Assembly: GCA_964608495.1 (NCBI GenBank)
Contig: CAZSOQ010000303.1
Span: 1 to 5,410, forward strand
DNA: 5,410 nt
Direction: 5' to 3'
From: JAKORR01 sp964608495
Lineage (GTDB): Bacteria > Armatimonadota > Zipacnadia > Zipacnadales > FEN-943
The notes under the pieces: model-generated
Seen by the model: the letters and a program-made list of their open reading frames with translations, nothing else
Database searches by the model: none
What the model was told of the DNA's origin: nothing
Shown: positions 1 through 5,410 of the stretch, one piece after another
Position numbering within the stretch: the stretch's first letter is position 1
Layout of the letters: each line of letters starts with the position of its first letter
Program-made: the position numbers and the translations under genes

Positions 1-1
1 C

Positions 2-2152
2 GCCCCCACCGTCTTCCTGGGTCCCAAGGCCGGCCTGTCGCGACTACCGGAGGGCGCGGCGACCGTCCCGAACCCCGAAGGATTCGTGATCCAGAGCCTC
101 GGCAAGGACCTGGTCATCGCCGGCGCCGACCGCCTGGGCACGACCTACGGAGTGTACGCCTTCCTCGAGGAGTGCCTGGGCGTGCGCTGGTTCTGGGCCG
201 GCGAGACCGGGGAGTACTGCCCGACGCTGCCGACCCTCCGCGTGGGCCAGGTGCGCAAGGCCCAGGCTCCCGACTTCCGCGTGCGCTGGGTGGGCCGCGC
301 CGGCTGGGCCCTCGCCAACCGGATGAACGTCGGCACGGGCCACCCGGACGAGTTCAAGACCAAGTGGTTCGTGCACACCTTCCTCGACCTCGTGCCGCCG
401 GACCGCTACTGGCAGGACCACCCGGAGTACTATGCCGAGCGTGGGGGCGAGCGCCAGGACCCAAGCGACCGCTCGCGCCACGTGCAGCTCTGCACGTCCA
501 ATCCGGCGGTGGCCGAGGCCGCGGCCCGCACGATAGACGAGGTGCTGGAGGCGGAGCCCGGCCTGCGCATGATCTCCGTGGATCCCATGGACTCGCAGAA
601 CTTCTGCCAGTGCGCGCAGTGCCTGGCCCTGGACGAGCCCGACGCGCCCTACCCGCGCCAGAACTCCCGCCGCCTGGTGCTCTTCTACAACCGCGTCGCC
701 GAGCTGGTGGGCCGCAAGTACCCCGATCTGCTGCTCAAGTCCATCGCCTACCAATCCTACGTGGCGCCGCCAGCCGACCCGGACCTCAAGGTCGCCGACA
801 ACGTCGTCATCCAGTTCTGCCGCTTCGAGTGTCACAACCACGCGCTGAGCGACCCCGACTGCCCCACCAACCGCGACTTCAACCGCTACCTGCTGGGCTG
901 GCGCAAGATCGGCCGCAACCTCAGCCTCTACGAGTACTACTGGAAGGTCTCGTGGCTCAACCTGCCGTGGCCCCTAGTGCACACCCTCAGGAAGGACCTG
1001 CCGTACCTGCGCGACCTGGGCGTGATGGGCATCGCCACACAGTACTCGACCAACTTCGCGACCAACGGGCTGGACTACTACGTGGCGGCCAAGCTTCTCT
1101 GGGACGCCGATCTCGACGTGGACGCGCTCGTGCGCGATTTCTACGAGAAGGCCTATGCGGAGGCCGTGGAGCCGATGAGCCAGTACCACGAGCGGCTGGA
1201 GCGCGCCGCGGTCGAGTCGGGCGTGCACCTGGCGTCCCAGCGCCCCTACGACGAAGTCCTGCAGCTCTTCACGCCCGAGCTGCTGGCCGAGCTGGACGAC
1301 TGCATCGCCCGCGCCCGCGCGGCCGTGCGCGATCCGCGCGCCGGGGCCCGGGTCGAGATGATGGCCCAGGGGCTCGAGTACACCCACCTGGTCGTGGGCT
1401 ACCTGCGAGCCGTGGACGAGGTGCGCGAGCAGATCACCCAGGGCCCCTGGCAGGGCGCGACCACGCCCGAGCAGAAGGAGGAGGCGCTGCGTCGCGCCGG
1501 GCCCGCGGCCCAGGCCATCCGCGACTACATCAGCGACCCCTCCACGTCGCCCGCCGTCGGCCGTAGCAACGGCTACATCGAGCACCTGCTCCGGCCCGAC
1601 GTCATCGTGGGCTCCTGGGTGCCGGGCTCCCTGGCGCCGGACGCGATCGCGCTCACCAAGGCCGCGTGGCTGGGGGAGCATCCTCAGAAGCTGGCGCGGG
1701 ACCTGCCCGCGTCCTTCGACCTGTGGGTTTACGGCAACGACCTGGACTTCACCGAGGGCAAGCCCGAGCACACGATCCTGGCCCGACCGCCCGCGGGGGA
1801 AGAGGTCGTCGTGGGCCACGTCGGTACGGCCGAGCGCCCCGGCGACCGCGCCAACCGGTGCTATGTGCTCAAGGGCCTCCAGCCCGGGCTCCTCACCGAC
1901 GGGGCCCTCCGCCTCATCGTCACCAACGAGCCGGGCGGCCCCTTCGCCTCTCACTTCTTCGCCTTCTACGCCATGCCGCCGTCCGCAGTCGAGGACGACG
2001 ACGCCGCGACGCTGAAGATGGGCACGGACCTGGAGTGGGTGCGCGAGCGGGCTCTAGGCTTTGCGGAGTACGGCTACTCGGGGCTCGCGAGCGACGACAA
2101 CGAGCGTCACGAGGTGACCATCGCCATCGAAGGCGTGCCGGCCGGGCAGTAG
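2..2152 (+). CDS. DUF4838 domain protein, alpha-glucuronidase-like (5' partial)
   Basis: The frame is open from the first bases of the window to a TAG at 2150-2152, giving at least 716 residues. The true start, and any signal peptide, lie to the left; the GTG at 86 is internal, because family-like sequence continues upstream of it. Domains: a GH67-type N-terminal region at about 2-240, with the typical G-T-T-Y-G-V-Y-x-F-L-E-E-x-L-G-V-R-W run (about 140-192); a DUF4838 core at about 370-1165; a helix-rich stretch to about 1560; and a C-terminal part (about 1590-2149) that looks beta-rich and that I do not recognise. Core signatures are D-P-M-D followed by F-C-Q-C-A-Q-C (581-622), E-C-H-N-H with a later D-C-P-T-N (827-871) and Y-E-Y-Y-W (929-943). 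DUF4838 proteins are uncharacterised but resemble polysaccharide-acting glycoside hydrolases; substrate and activity here are inferred. It converges on the UroD-family gene with a 27-bp gap. Family assignment is firm, enzymatic function is not. Confidence 0.85.
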   Translation, partial: APTVFLGPKAGLSRLPEGAATVPNPEGFVIQSLGKDLVIAGADRLGTTYGVYAFLEECLGVRWFWAGETGEYCPTLPTLRVGQVRKAQAPDFRVRWVGRAGWALANRMNVGTGHPDEFKTKWFVHTFLDLVPPDRYWQDHPEYYAERGGERQDPSDRSRHVQLCTSNPAVAEAAARTIDEVLEAEPGLRMISVDPMDSQNFCQCAQCLALDEPDAPYPRQNSRRLVLFYNRVAELVGRKYPDLLLKSIAYQSYVAPPADPDLKVADNVVIQFCRFECHNHALSDPDCPTNRDFNRYLLGWRKIGRNLSLYEYYWKVSWLNLPWPLVHTLRKDLPYLRDLGVMGIATQYSTNFATNGLDYYVAAKLLWDADLDVDALVRDFYEKAYAEAVEPMSQYHERLERAAVESGVHLASQRPYDEVLQLFTPELLAELDDCIARARAAVRDPRAGARVEMMAQGLEYTHLVVGYLRAVDEVREQITQGPWQGATTPEQKEEALRRAGPAAQAIRDYISDPSTSPAVGRSNGYIEHLLRPDVIVGSWVPGSLAPDAIALTKAAWLGEHPQKLARDLPASFDLWVYGNDLDFTEGKPEHTILARPPAGEEVVVGHVGTAERPGDRANRCYVLKGLQPGLLTDGALRLIVTNEPGGPFASHFFAFYAMPPSAVEDDDAATLKMGTDLEWVRERALGFAEYGYSGLASDDNERHEVTIAIEGVPAGQ

Positions 2153-2170
2153 CGGCGGACCCCGGCCGGC
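2137..2170. terminator. GC-only inverted repeat between convergent genes, possible bidirectional terminator
   Basis: A perfect 10-bp inverted repeat has arms GCCGGCCGGG (2137-2146) and CCCGGCCGGC (2161-2170) around a 14-nt loop that contains the stop codon of the DUF4838 gene. It sits exactly where two convergent genes meet, so it could fold in either transcript. No T-run follows on either strand, so it is not a classical intrinsic terminator; it could act as a T-less hairpin terminator, an RNA 3'-end stabiliser, or be a by-product of high GC content. Confidence 0.4.
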
Positions 2171-2179
2171 GGGCGTTGT

Positions 2180-3301
2180 CTACTCCGCGAACACCTCGCG
2201 CGCGAGCCCCAGCCACCGCTTCACGCGGTCAACGAAGGCCCGGCTGTCGTCCGTAAGGGGCGTCAGCCCGGAGGTGCCCAGGCTGAACCTGCGCCCGCGC
2301 AGGTGCTCGGCCCGGGCACGTAGCTTCTCCTCCATCCGCTCGGGCGAGTCCACCACCACGTCGTTGGGATGCACGAAGAGGTGCAGGTGCTTCGACGGCG
2401 GCACGTTCGCCACCGACTGCGCCACGTCCGTCCACGGGCTCACCTCGAAGGTCTCCAGGCTCCGCAGCTTCAACAGATGGCACTGCATCGGCGTTTGGTT
2501 GCCGCACGAGTGAAAGCCGCCGATCACCCCGTGGTGCCGCTCGATCGCGAGGTACGCTGGGAGCACGAAGTCCGCGAAGGCGCCCGGCGATACGTAGGGC
2601 ACGCCCACCCAGTCGTCCGCCATCCACGTCGCCTCGATCGGCTCGCCCAGGTATTCGCCGCGCGCCGTGTACCACCGGTTTCGCTGGTCGGCCAGGAAGC
2701 CCACGAGCCCGTGGACGAAGTCCGGTCGCTCGACGAAGTCCAGGACCAGGTTCTCGTAGCCCCGCAACTGCACCGCCAGGTCCAGGCACCCGCGGTTCCA
2801 GGTCATGAAGGTCACCGTCAGCCGTCCGTCCGCCAGCCTGAGCAGGTCGTCATACCACCGCAGGGCGCGGGGCATCCACCCCGACGACCCGAAATCCACG
2901 GGCGCGAGCAGACCCAGGTCCGGACTCTGCGACATCGGGTGGTCGCGCTGGATGATCGGCACTCCCTTGGGGGTGACCCGCACGTCCATGCCCAGGAAGG
3001 TGTACTCCGGGTAGTGGCCCAGCCAGGCCGGCACCTCGAGCGTGATGGGCACGTCATCCTCGAAGTGCTCGAACCGCCACAGTTTCTGCCGCAGGAACTG
3101 CTCGAAGTAGAAGGCGGGATCGGTGAAGTACCGCTCGGCCTCGTAGCCGAACAGCGCCGTCCAGGCAATGGGGTCCTCAATCTCGACGTTCAGGCGGGGC
3201 GTGCGGGTCGTTTCTACCCGCGCCCGGTCGCGCTCACTCGCCTCCGCCTCGAGGACGGCGTCTATCAGTCGGGACAGGCCGGCTGTCGCGGTGTCGCTCA
3301 C
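2180..3301 (-). CDS. Uroporphyrinogen decarboxylase (UroD/MtaA)-fold family protein, non-haem type
   Basis: This is a complete gene of 373 residues, about the length usual for UroD/MtaA-type TIM-barrel proteins. It belongs to the broad family containing haem-pathway UroD and the corrinoid methyltransferases MtaA/MtbA. The sequence shows F-H-S-C-G-N (nt about 2515-2498), the H-x-C part of the H-x-C-x(n)-C zinc site of the methyltransferase branch. The R-Q-A-G-R-Y motif of true UroD is absent, so a haem role is unlikely. About 77 residues after the Cys, where the third zinc Cys is expected, the sequence reads L-G-T-S-G-L-T-P (nt about 2281-2258), with no Cys. Start: I chose the GTG at 3301, which has GAGGTG (3313-3308) six bases upstream; a GTG at 3310 would add three residues but would overlap that site. 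It is divergent from the Gfo/Idh/MocA gene. Such proteins are abundant in Armatimonadota and Planctomycetota, where their substrates are mostly unknown; a methyl-transfer role is possible but not shown. Confidence 0.85.
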   Translation of the reverse strand: MSDTATAGLSRLIDAVLEAEASERDRARVETTRTPRLNVEIEDPIAWTALFGYEAERYFTDPAFYFEQFLRQKLWRFEHFEDDVPITLEVPAWLGHYPEYTFLGMDVRVTPKGVPIIQRDHPMSQSPDLGLLAPVDFGSSGWMPRALRWYDDLLRLADGRLTVTFMTWNRGCLDLAVQLRGYENLVLDFVERPDFVHGLVGFLADQRNRWYTARGEYLGEPIEATWMADDWVGVPYVSPGAFADFVLPAYLAIERHHGVIGGFHSCGNQTPMQCHLLKLRSLETFEVSPWTDVAQSVANVPPSKHLHLFVHPNDVVVDSPERMEEKLRARAEHLRGRRFSLGTSGLTPLTDDSRAFVDRVKRWLGLAREVFAE

Positions 3302-3307
3302 GCTGCC

Positions 3308-3313
3308 CACCTC
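3308..3313 (-). promoter_or_regulatory. Shine-Dalgarno site deciding the start of the UroD-family gene
   Basis: Read on the minus strand, GAGGTG matches the 16S anti-Shine-Dalgarno complement and lies six bases before the GTG at 3301. It overlaps the alternative GTG at 3310, which itself has no good site at normal spacing. This favours the 3301 start. Confidence 0.55.
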
Positions 3314-3354
3314 GCGCGGGTGCTTGCCGCCCCGAGTCCGGCGGCTGGGCTACC

Positions 3355-3383
3355 ACGATACGCAAGCCCTCGCCCCTCGGCAA
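3355..3383 (-). promoter_or_regulatory. Candidate sigma70-like promoter for the UroD-family gene
   Basis: On the minus strand, TTGCCG (3383-3378, 4 of 6 matches to TTGACA) is followed after exactly 17 bases by TATCGT (3360-3355, 4 of 6 to TATAAT). The predicted transcript would begin near 3348 and carry a leader of roughly 45 bases before the GTG start. The match is moderate, but the spacing is ideal and this is the least GC-rich spot of the intergenic region. The -35 box falls in the loop of the inverted repeat at 3362-3395, so a regulator bound there could interfere with it. Confidence 0.3.
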
Positions 3384-3395
3384 GGGGGCGCTTGC
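3362..3395. repeat. Bulged inverted repeat in the divergent intergenic region
   Basis: Outer arms GCAAGC (3362-3367) and GCTTGC (3390-3395) enclose inner arms GCCCCT (3372-3377) and AGGGGGC (3383-3389), with small bulges and a five-base loop. It overlaps the candidate minus-strand promoter, so it may be an operator-like dyad or a hairpin in a plus-strand leader. No T-tract follows it. Confidence 0.35.
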
Positions 3396-3398
3396 AGG

Positions 3399-3416
3399 GC
3401 CGCGCCGCCGCGCGGC
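3399..3416. repeat. Short GC inverted repeat in the divergent intergenic region
   Basis: Arms GCCGCG (3399-3404) and CGCGGC (3411-3416) surround a six-base loop. It is a weak element by itself, since six-base GC palindromes are common in such DNA; it is listed because it sits directly between two other dyads. Confidence 0.2.
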
Positions 3417-3436
3417 TAACCTGCCAGCGCGCTGCT

Positions 3437-3461
3437 GCCCGGCCAGGCACGCCGGCCGGGC
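3437..3461. repeat. Inverted repeat in the leader of the Gfo/Idh/MocA gene
   Basis: Perfect 8-bp arms GCCCGGCC (3437-3444) and GGCCGGGC (3454-3461) enclose a 9-base loop that can pair a little further if one A is bulged. It ends 32 bases before the GTG start and 17 bases before the Shine-Dalgarno site. It could be a leader hairpin or a copy of a dispersed palindromic intergenic element; only one copy of this form lies in the window, so the latter is speculation. Confidence 0.4.
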
Positions 3462-3478
3462 CTACCGCAACCCGGCGC

Positions 3479-3484
3479 GGAGGG
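3479..3484 (+). promoter_or_regulatory. Shine-Dalgarno site of the Gfo/Idh/MocA gene
   Basis: GGAGGG lies about nine bases before the GTG at 3494, a strong match at acceptable spacing. It supports this start, which places the Rossmann glycine motif at the extreme N-terminus as expected for the family. I found no convincing plus-strand promoter upstream; the best pair, TTGCAG (3392) and TAACCT (3417), is weak and 19 bases apart. Confidence 0.6.
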
Positions 3485-3493
3485 TGATCGCTC

Positions 3494-4696
3494 GTGGGCA
3501 TCAGCATCGGCATCTGTGGCGTCGGCGCCTTCGCCAACTCCTTCATCCCGCTGTTCAAGGCGCACCCGCTCGTGGACCACGTGGTCCTCTGCGACCTGGA
3601 CGCCGAGAAGCTCAAGGCGAAATCCGAGCACTTCGGCCTGCCCGACACATGCCCATCCTTGGACGACCTGTGCGACACCGACGTGGACGCCATCGCGGTG
3701 ATCACGCAGAACTGGCTCCACGGCCCGCAGGCCCTCCAGTGCCTGCGCGCGGGCAAGCACACCTACTCCGCCGTCCCCACCGGCCTGACGGCCCAGGAGG
3801 TCGAGGACCTGGTGCGCGCGGTCGAGGAGACGGGCCTGATCTACATGCTCGGCGAGACCAGCTACTACCGCCCGGCGGCGATCTACTGCCGCAAGCGTTT
3901 CGCGGCAGGCGACTTCGGCCGCATCGTCTACGGCGAGGGCCACTACTACCACGACTGGGACCATGGCTTGTATGACGTGGCGCGCTGGCGCGGGGGCGAG
4001 CAGTGGCGCGAGACGGGCGGCACGCCGCCCATGTACTACCCCACGCACTCCACGAGCCTCATCATGTCGGTCACAGGCGCCCACGCCACCCACGTGGCCT
4101 GCTTCGGCGTCGCCGACGACCACGACGACGGCGTCTACGATCCCGAGGTCAACTGGTGGGGCAACCCCTTCAGCAACGAGTCCGCGCTGCTGCTCATGTC
4201 GGACCGGAGCGTGTGCCGCGTCAACGAATTCCGCCGGATAGGGCACCCCGGGGCCGTCCACATGTCGCTCTACGGGACCGAGGGCGGTTTCGAGGAGCAC
4301 GTGGGCTCTCGCGTCTGGGTCACCAAGAACCACGCGGACACCACCGACCTCACCGCGCTGCTCGCGCCCGTCGGTGTCGCCGTCGAGCCCGAGGCCGGGC
4401 CCGCCGGTGAGGCCGACATGGCGAAGGTCACAGACCTCACCACACACGTGGGCGCCTCGGCCGTGCACGACGTCGCCCGCCTGCCGCGCGAGTTCATCGG
4501 CCTGCCCAACGGCCACGAGGGCGCGCATCAGTTCCTGGTGGACGATTTCGTGAAGGCCTGCGCCGAGGGGCACACGCCGCCCAACAACGTCTGGTGGGCT
4601 GCGCGGTACATGCTGCCGGGCATCATCGCGCACGAGTCCGCGGTGCGTGGCGGCGAGCTGATGGAGGTGCCGGACTTCGGCGACCCGCCGGCGTGA
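3494..4696 (+). CDS. Gfo/Idh/MocA family oxidoreductase, variant lacking the E-K-P motif
   Basis: This is a complete 400-residue cytosolic protein with a GTG start and a TGA stop. The N-terminal Rossmann fold shows G-I-C-G-V-G-A-F-A (residues 6-14) for NAD(P) binding and an acidic C-D-L-D at the end of beta-2 (33-36), which suggests a preference for NAD(H). G-K-H (87-89) is normally followed by E-K-P, whose Lys takes part in catalysis; here the stretch reads S-A-V-P-T-G (92-97), so the Lys is missing. The C-terminal alpha/beta domain has E-T-S-Y-Y-R-P (121-127), H-Y-Y-H-D-W-D-H-G-L-Y-D (150-161) and P-P-M-Y-Y-P-T-H-S-T-S (178-188), where His185 is in the position of the conserved family His. 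An acid-rich D-D-H-D-D lies at 208-212. Family members act on sugars, cyclitols and sugar derivatives; this substrate cannot be named. It is divergent from the UroD-family gene and convergent with zwf. The family is certain; redox activity is less so because of the missing Lys. Confidence 0.9.
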   Translation: MGISIGICGVGAFANSFIPLFKAHPLVDHVVLCDLDAEKLKAKSEHFGLPDTCPSLDDLCDTDVDAIAVITQNWLHGPQALQCLRAGKHTYSAVPTGLTAQEVEDLVRAVEETGLIYMLGETSYYRPAAIYCRKRFAAGDFGRIVYGEGHYYHDWDHGLYDVARWRGGEQWRETGGTPPMYYPTHSTSLIMSVTGAHATHVACFGVADDHDDGVYDPEVNWWGNPFSNESALLLMSDRSVCRVNEFRRIGHPGAVHMSLYGTEGGFEEHVGSRVWVTKNHADTTDLTALLAPVGVAVEPEAGPAGEADMAKVTDLTTHVGASAVHDVARLPREFIGLPNGHEGAHQFLVDDFVKACAEGHTPPNNVWWAARYMLPGIIAHESAVRGGELMEVPDFGDPPA

Positions 4697-4697
4697 C

Positions 4698-4729
4698 GGC
4701 GCCCCCGCACAGAGACGAGCCGGGGCGCC
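4698..4729. terminator. GC-only inverted repeat between convergent genes, possible bidirectional terminator
   Basis: Perfect 8-bp arms GGCGCCCC (4698-4705) and GGGGCGCC (4722-4729) with a 16-base loop start two bases after the Gfo/Idh/MocA stop codon, inside the 65-bp gap to zwf. No T-run follows on either strand. Position and design match the element at 2137-2170, which makes a 3'-end role more believable than for either alone. Confidence 0.45.
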
Positions 4730-4761
4730 ACTGCGTACGGAACGCCTGCCGGGTGCGCGGG

Positions 4762-5410
4762 CTAGAGCTCGCAGTACTCCCCGCCCTTGGCCAGGCTCCT
4801 GCACGGGTAGCGCCACTGCGTCTCGTGTCGCCCCGCCAGCTCCTCCGCTTCCCTGGGACCCCAGCTCCCCGCCGGATAGCCATACAGCTTAATGCTCTCG
4901 TCGCTCTGCCAGGCCTGCAGCACCGGCTCGACGAAGGCCCAACAGGCCTCGCCCGCGTCTCCTCGCGTGTAGAGCGTCGCGTCGCCCAACATGCAGTCCA
5001 GCAGCAGCCTCTCGTAGGCACTGGGCAGGTACGTGCCGGACAGCTCCGAGTAGTGGAAGTCCATCTCGACCTGCCGGACTTGGAGGCCCGCGCCCGGCAG
5101 CTTCATCCCGAACCGAAGCATGATTCCCTCGTCGGGCTGGATGCGGACGACGAGCTGGTTGACCATCCCCGCCACGCCACAGGCCTCGGCGAACAGGCAG
5201 TGGGGCGTCTCGCGGAAGTTGAGCACGACCTCGGTCGCCCGCATGGGCAGCCGCTTGCCCGTCCTCAACAGGAAGGGCACGCCGCCCCACCGCCAGTTGT
5301 CCACGTACAGCCTCATCGCCACGTAGGTCTCGGTCATGGACTGCGGGTCCACGTCCGGCTCTTCGCGATACCCGGGCAGGCGCTCATCCCCCACCTGGCC
5401 CGCCACGTAC
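4762..5410 (-). CDS. zwf: Glucose-6-phosphate dehydrogenase, C-terminal part (5' partial)
   Basis: The reading frame runs off the right edge and ends with TAG at 4764-4762, giving the last 215 or so of the roughly 490-510 residues usual for the enzyme. The GTG at 5406 is an internal Val codon. The enzyme oxidises glucose 6-phosphate to 6-phosphoglucono-lactone with NADP(H) or NAD(H), the entry to the oxidative pentose phosphate and Entner-Doudoroff routes, in the cytosol. Clear signatures are P-G-Y-R-E-E (5376-5359), T-E-T-Y-V-A, D-N-W-R-W followed by G-V-P-F-L-L-R-T-G-K-R-L (5301-5248), R-I-Q-P-D-E-G-I (about 5145) and Y-E-R-L-L-L-D-C-M-L-G-D (5016-4981). The N-terminal Rossmann fold and the R-I-D-H-Y-L-G-K catalytic segment lie outside the window. 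No frameshift or missing hallmark is visible in the part present. It converges on the Gfo/Idh/MocA gene; its promoter and operon partners lie to the right. Confidence 0.97.
   Translation of the reverse strand, partial: YVAGQVGDERLPGYREEPDVDPQSMTETYVAMRLYVDNWRWGGVPFLLRTGKRLPMRATEVVLNFRETPHCLFAEACGVAGMVNQLVVRIQPDEGIMLRFGMKLPGAGLQVRQVEMDFHYSELSGTYLPSAYERLLLDCMLGDATLYTRGDAGEACWAFVEPVLQAWQSDESIKLYGYPAGSWGPREAEELAGRHETQWRYPCRSLAKGGEYCEL

Noticed and set aside
172..1566. Open plus-strand frame of 464 codons overlapping the DUF4838 gene
   Set aside because: Its translation is a low-complexity Arg/Pro/Gly/Ala sequence with no motif, while the other frame carries DUF4838 signatures throughout.
974..1954. 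Long minus-strand frame opposite the DUF4838 gene
   Set aside because: It has no recognisable family and lies antisense to a confident gene; GC bias explains the lack of stops.
2180..3310. Haem-biosynthesis hemE for the UroD-family gene
   Set aside because: The N-terminal R-Q-A-G-R-Y signature of true uroporphyrinogen decarboxylase is missing and the H-x-C-G motif points to the methyltransferase-like branch.
3362..3461. CRISPR-like or riboswitch-like element between the divergent genes
   Set aside because: The three dyads differ in sequence and spacing, there are no repeated units with spacers, and I recognise no riboswitch core.
2369..3487. Long plus-strand frame of 372 codons opposite the UroD-family gene
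   Set aside because: It is antisense to a gene with the H-S-C-G motif and family length; its His/Arg/Val-rich translation is typical of a shadow frame.
3416..4816. Open minus-strand frame of 466 codons opposite the Gfo/Idh/MocA gene
   Set aside because: It is antisense to a gene with clear family motifs; its translation is rich in Ala, Arg, Gly and Val without any recognisable domain, as expected for a shadow frame in GC-rich DNA.
4762..5410. A shortened or broken zwf gene
   Set aside because: The frame runs through the window edge with family-like residues before the first in-window GTG, so it is cut by the window and not damaged.

Overview
This window is 5.4 kb of very GC-rich, densely coding bacterial DNA, with G or C at most third codon positions, GTG starts and recognisable Shine-Dalgarno sequences. 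It holds four protein genes in strictly alternating orientation (+, -, +, -), so no two form an operon here. The combination of a DUF4838/alpha-glucuronidase-like protein, a non-haem uroporphyrinogen-decarboxylase-family protein and a Gfo/Idh/MocA oxidoreductase is typical of carbohydrate-degrading, high-GC lineages such as Armatimonadota or Planctomycetota, often known only from metagenomes. That lineage is inferred from gene content and cannot be settled from this sequence.

Layout: (1) 2-2152, +, the 3' part of a large DUF4838 protein with a GH67-like N-terminal region, its start lying left of the window. (2) 2180-3301, -, a UroD/MtaA-fold protein that keeps the H-x-C-G zinc motif but appears to lack the third (cysteine) ligand. 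(3) About 190 bp between divergent genes, containing a candidate minus-strand promoter and three successive inverted repeats. (4) 3494-4696, +, a complete 400-residue Gfo/Idh/MocA protein in which the usual E-K-P motif reads A-V-P. (5) 4762-5410, -, the C-terminal 215 residues of glucose-6-phosphate dehydrogenase (zwf), its start lying right of the window. Both convergent junctions carry a perfect, GC-only inverted repeat without a T-tract.

How the genes fit together: a sugar-related theme is plausible. The DUF4838 protein resembles alpha-glucuronidase-type glycoside hydrolases, the Gfo/Idh/MocA protein would oxidise or otherwise process a sugar or cyclitol, and G6PD feeds the oxidative pentose phosphate or Entner-Doudoroff route. 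The role of the UroD-family protein is unknown. Only genes 2 and 3 share an upstream region and could be co-regulated. I see no phage, CRISPR, transposon, toxin-antitoxin or RNA gene. The most unusual points are the missing hallmark residues in genes 2 and 3 and the structured non-coding junctions; I do not see a convincing new multi-gene system.
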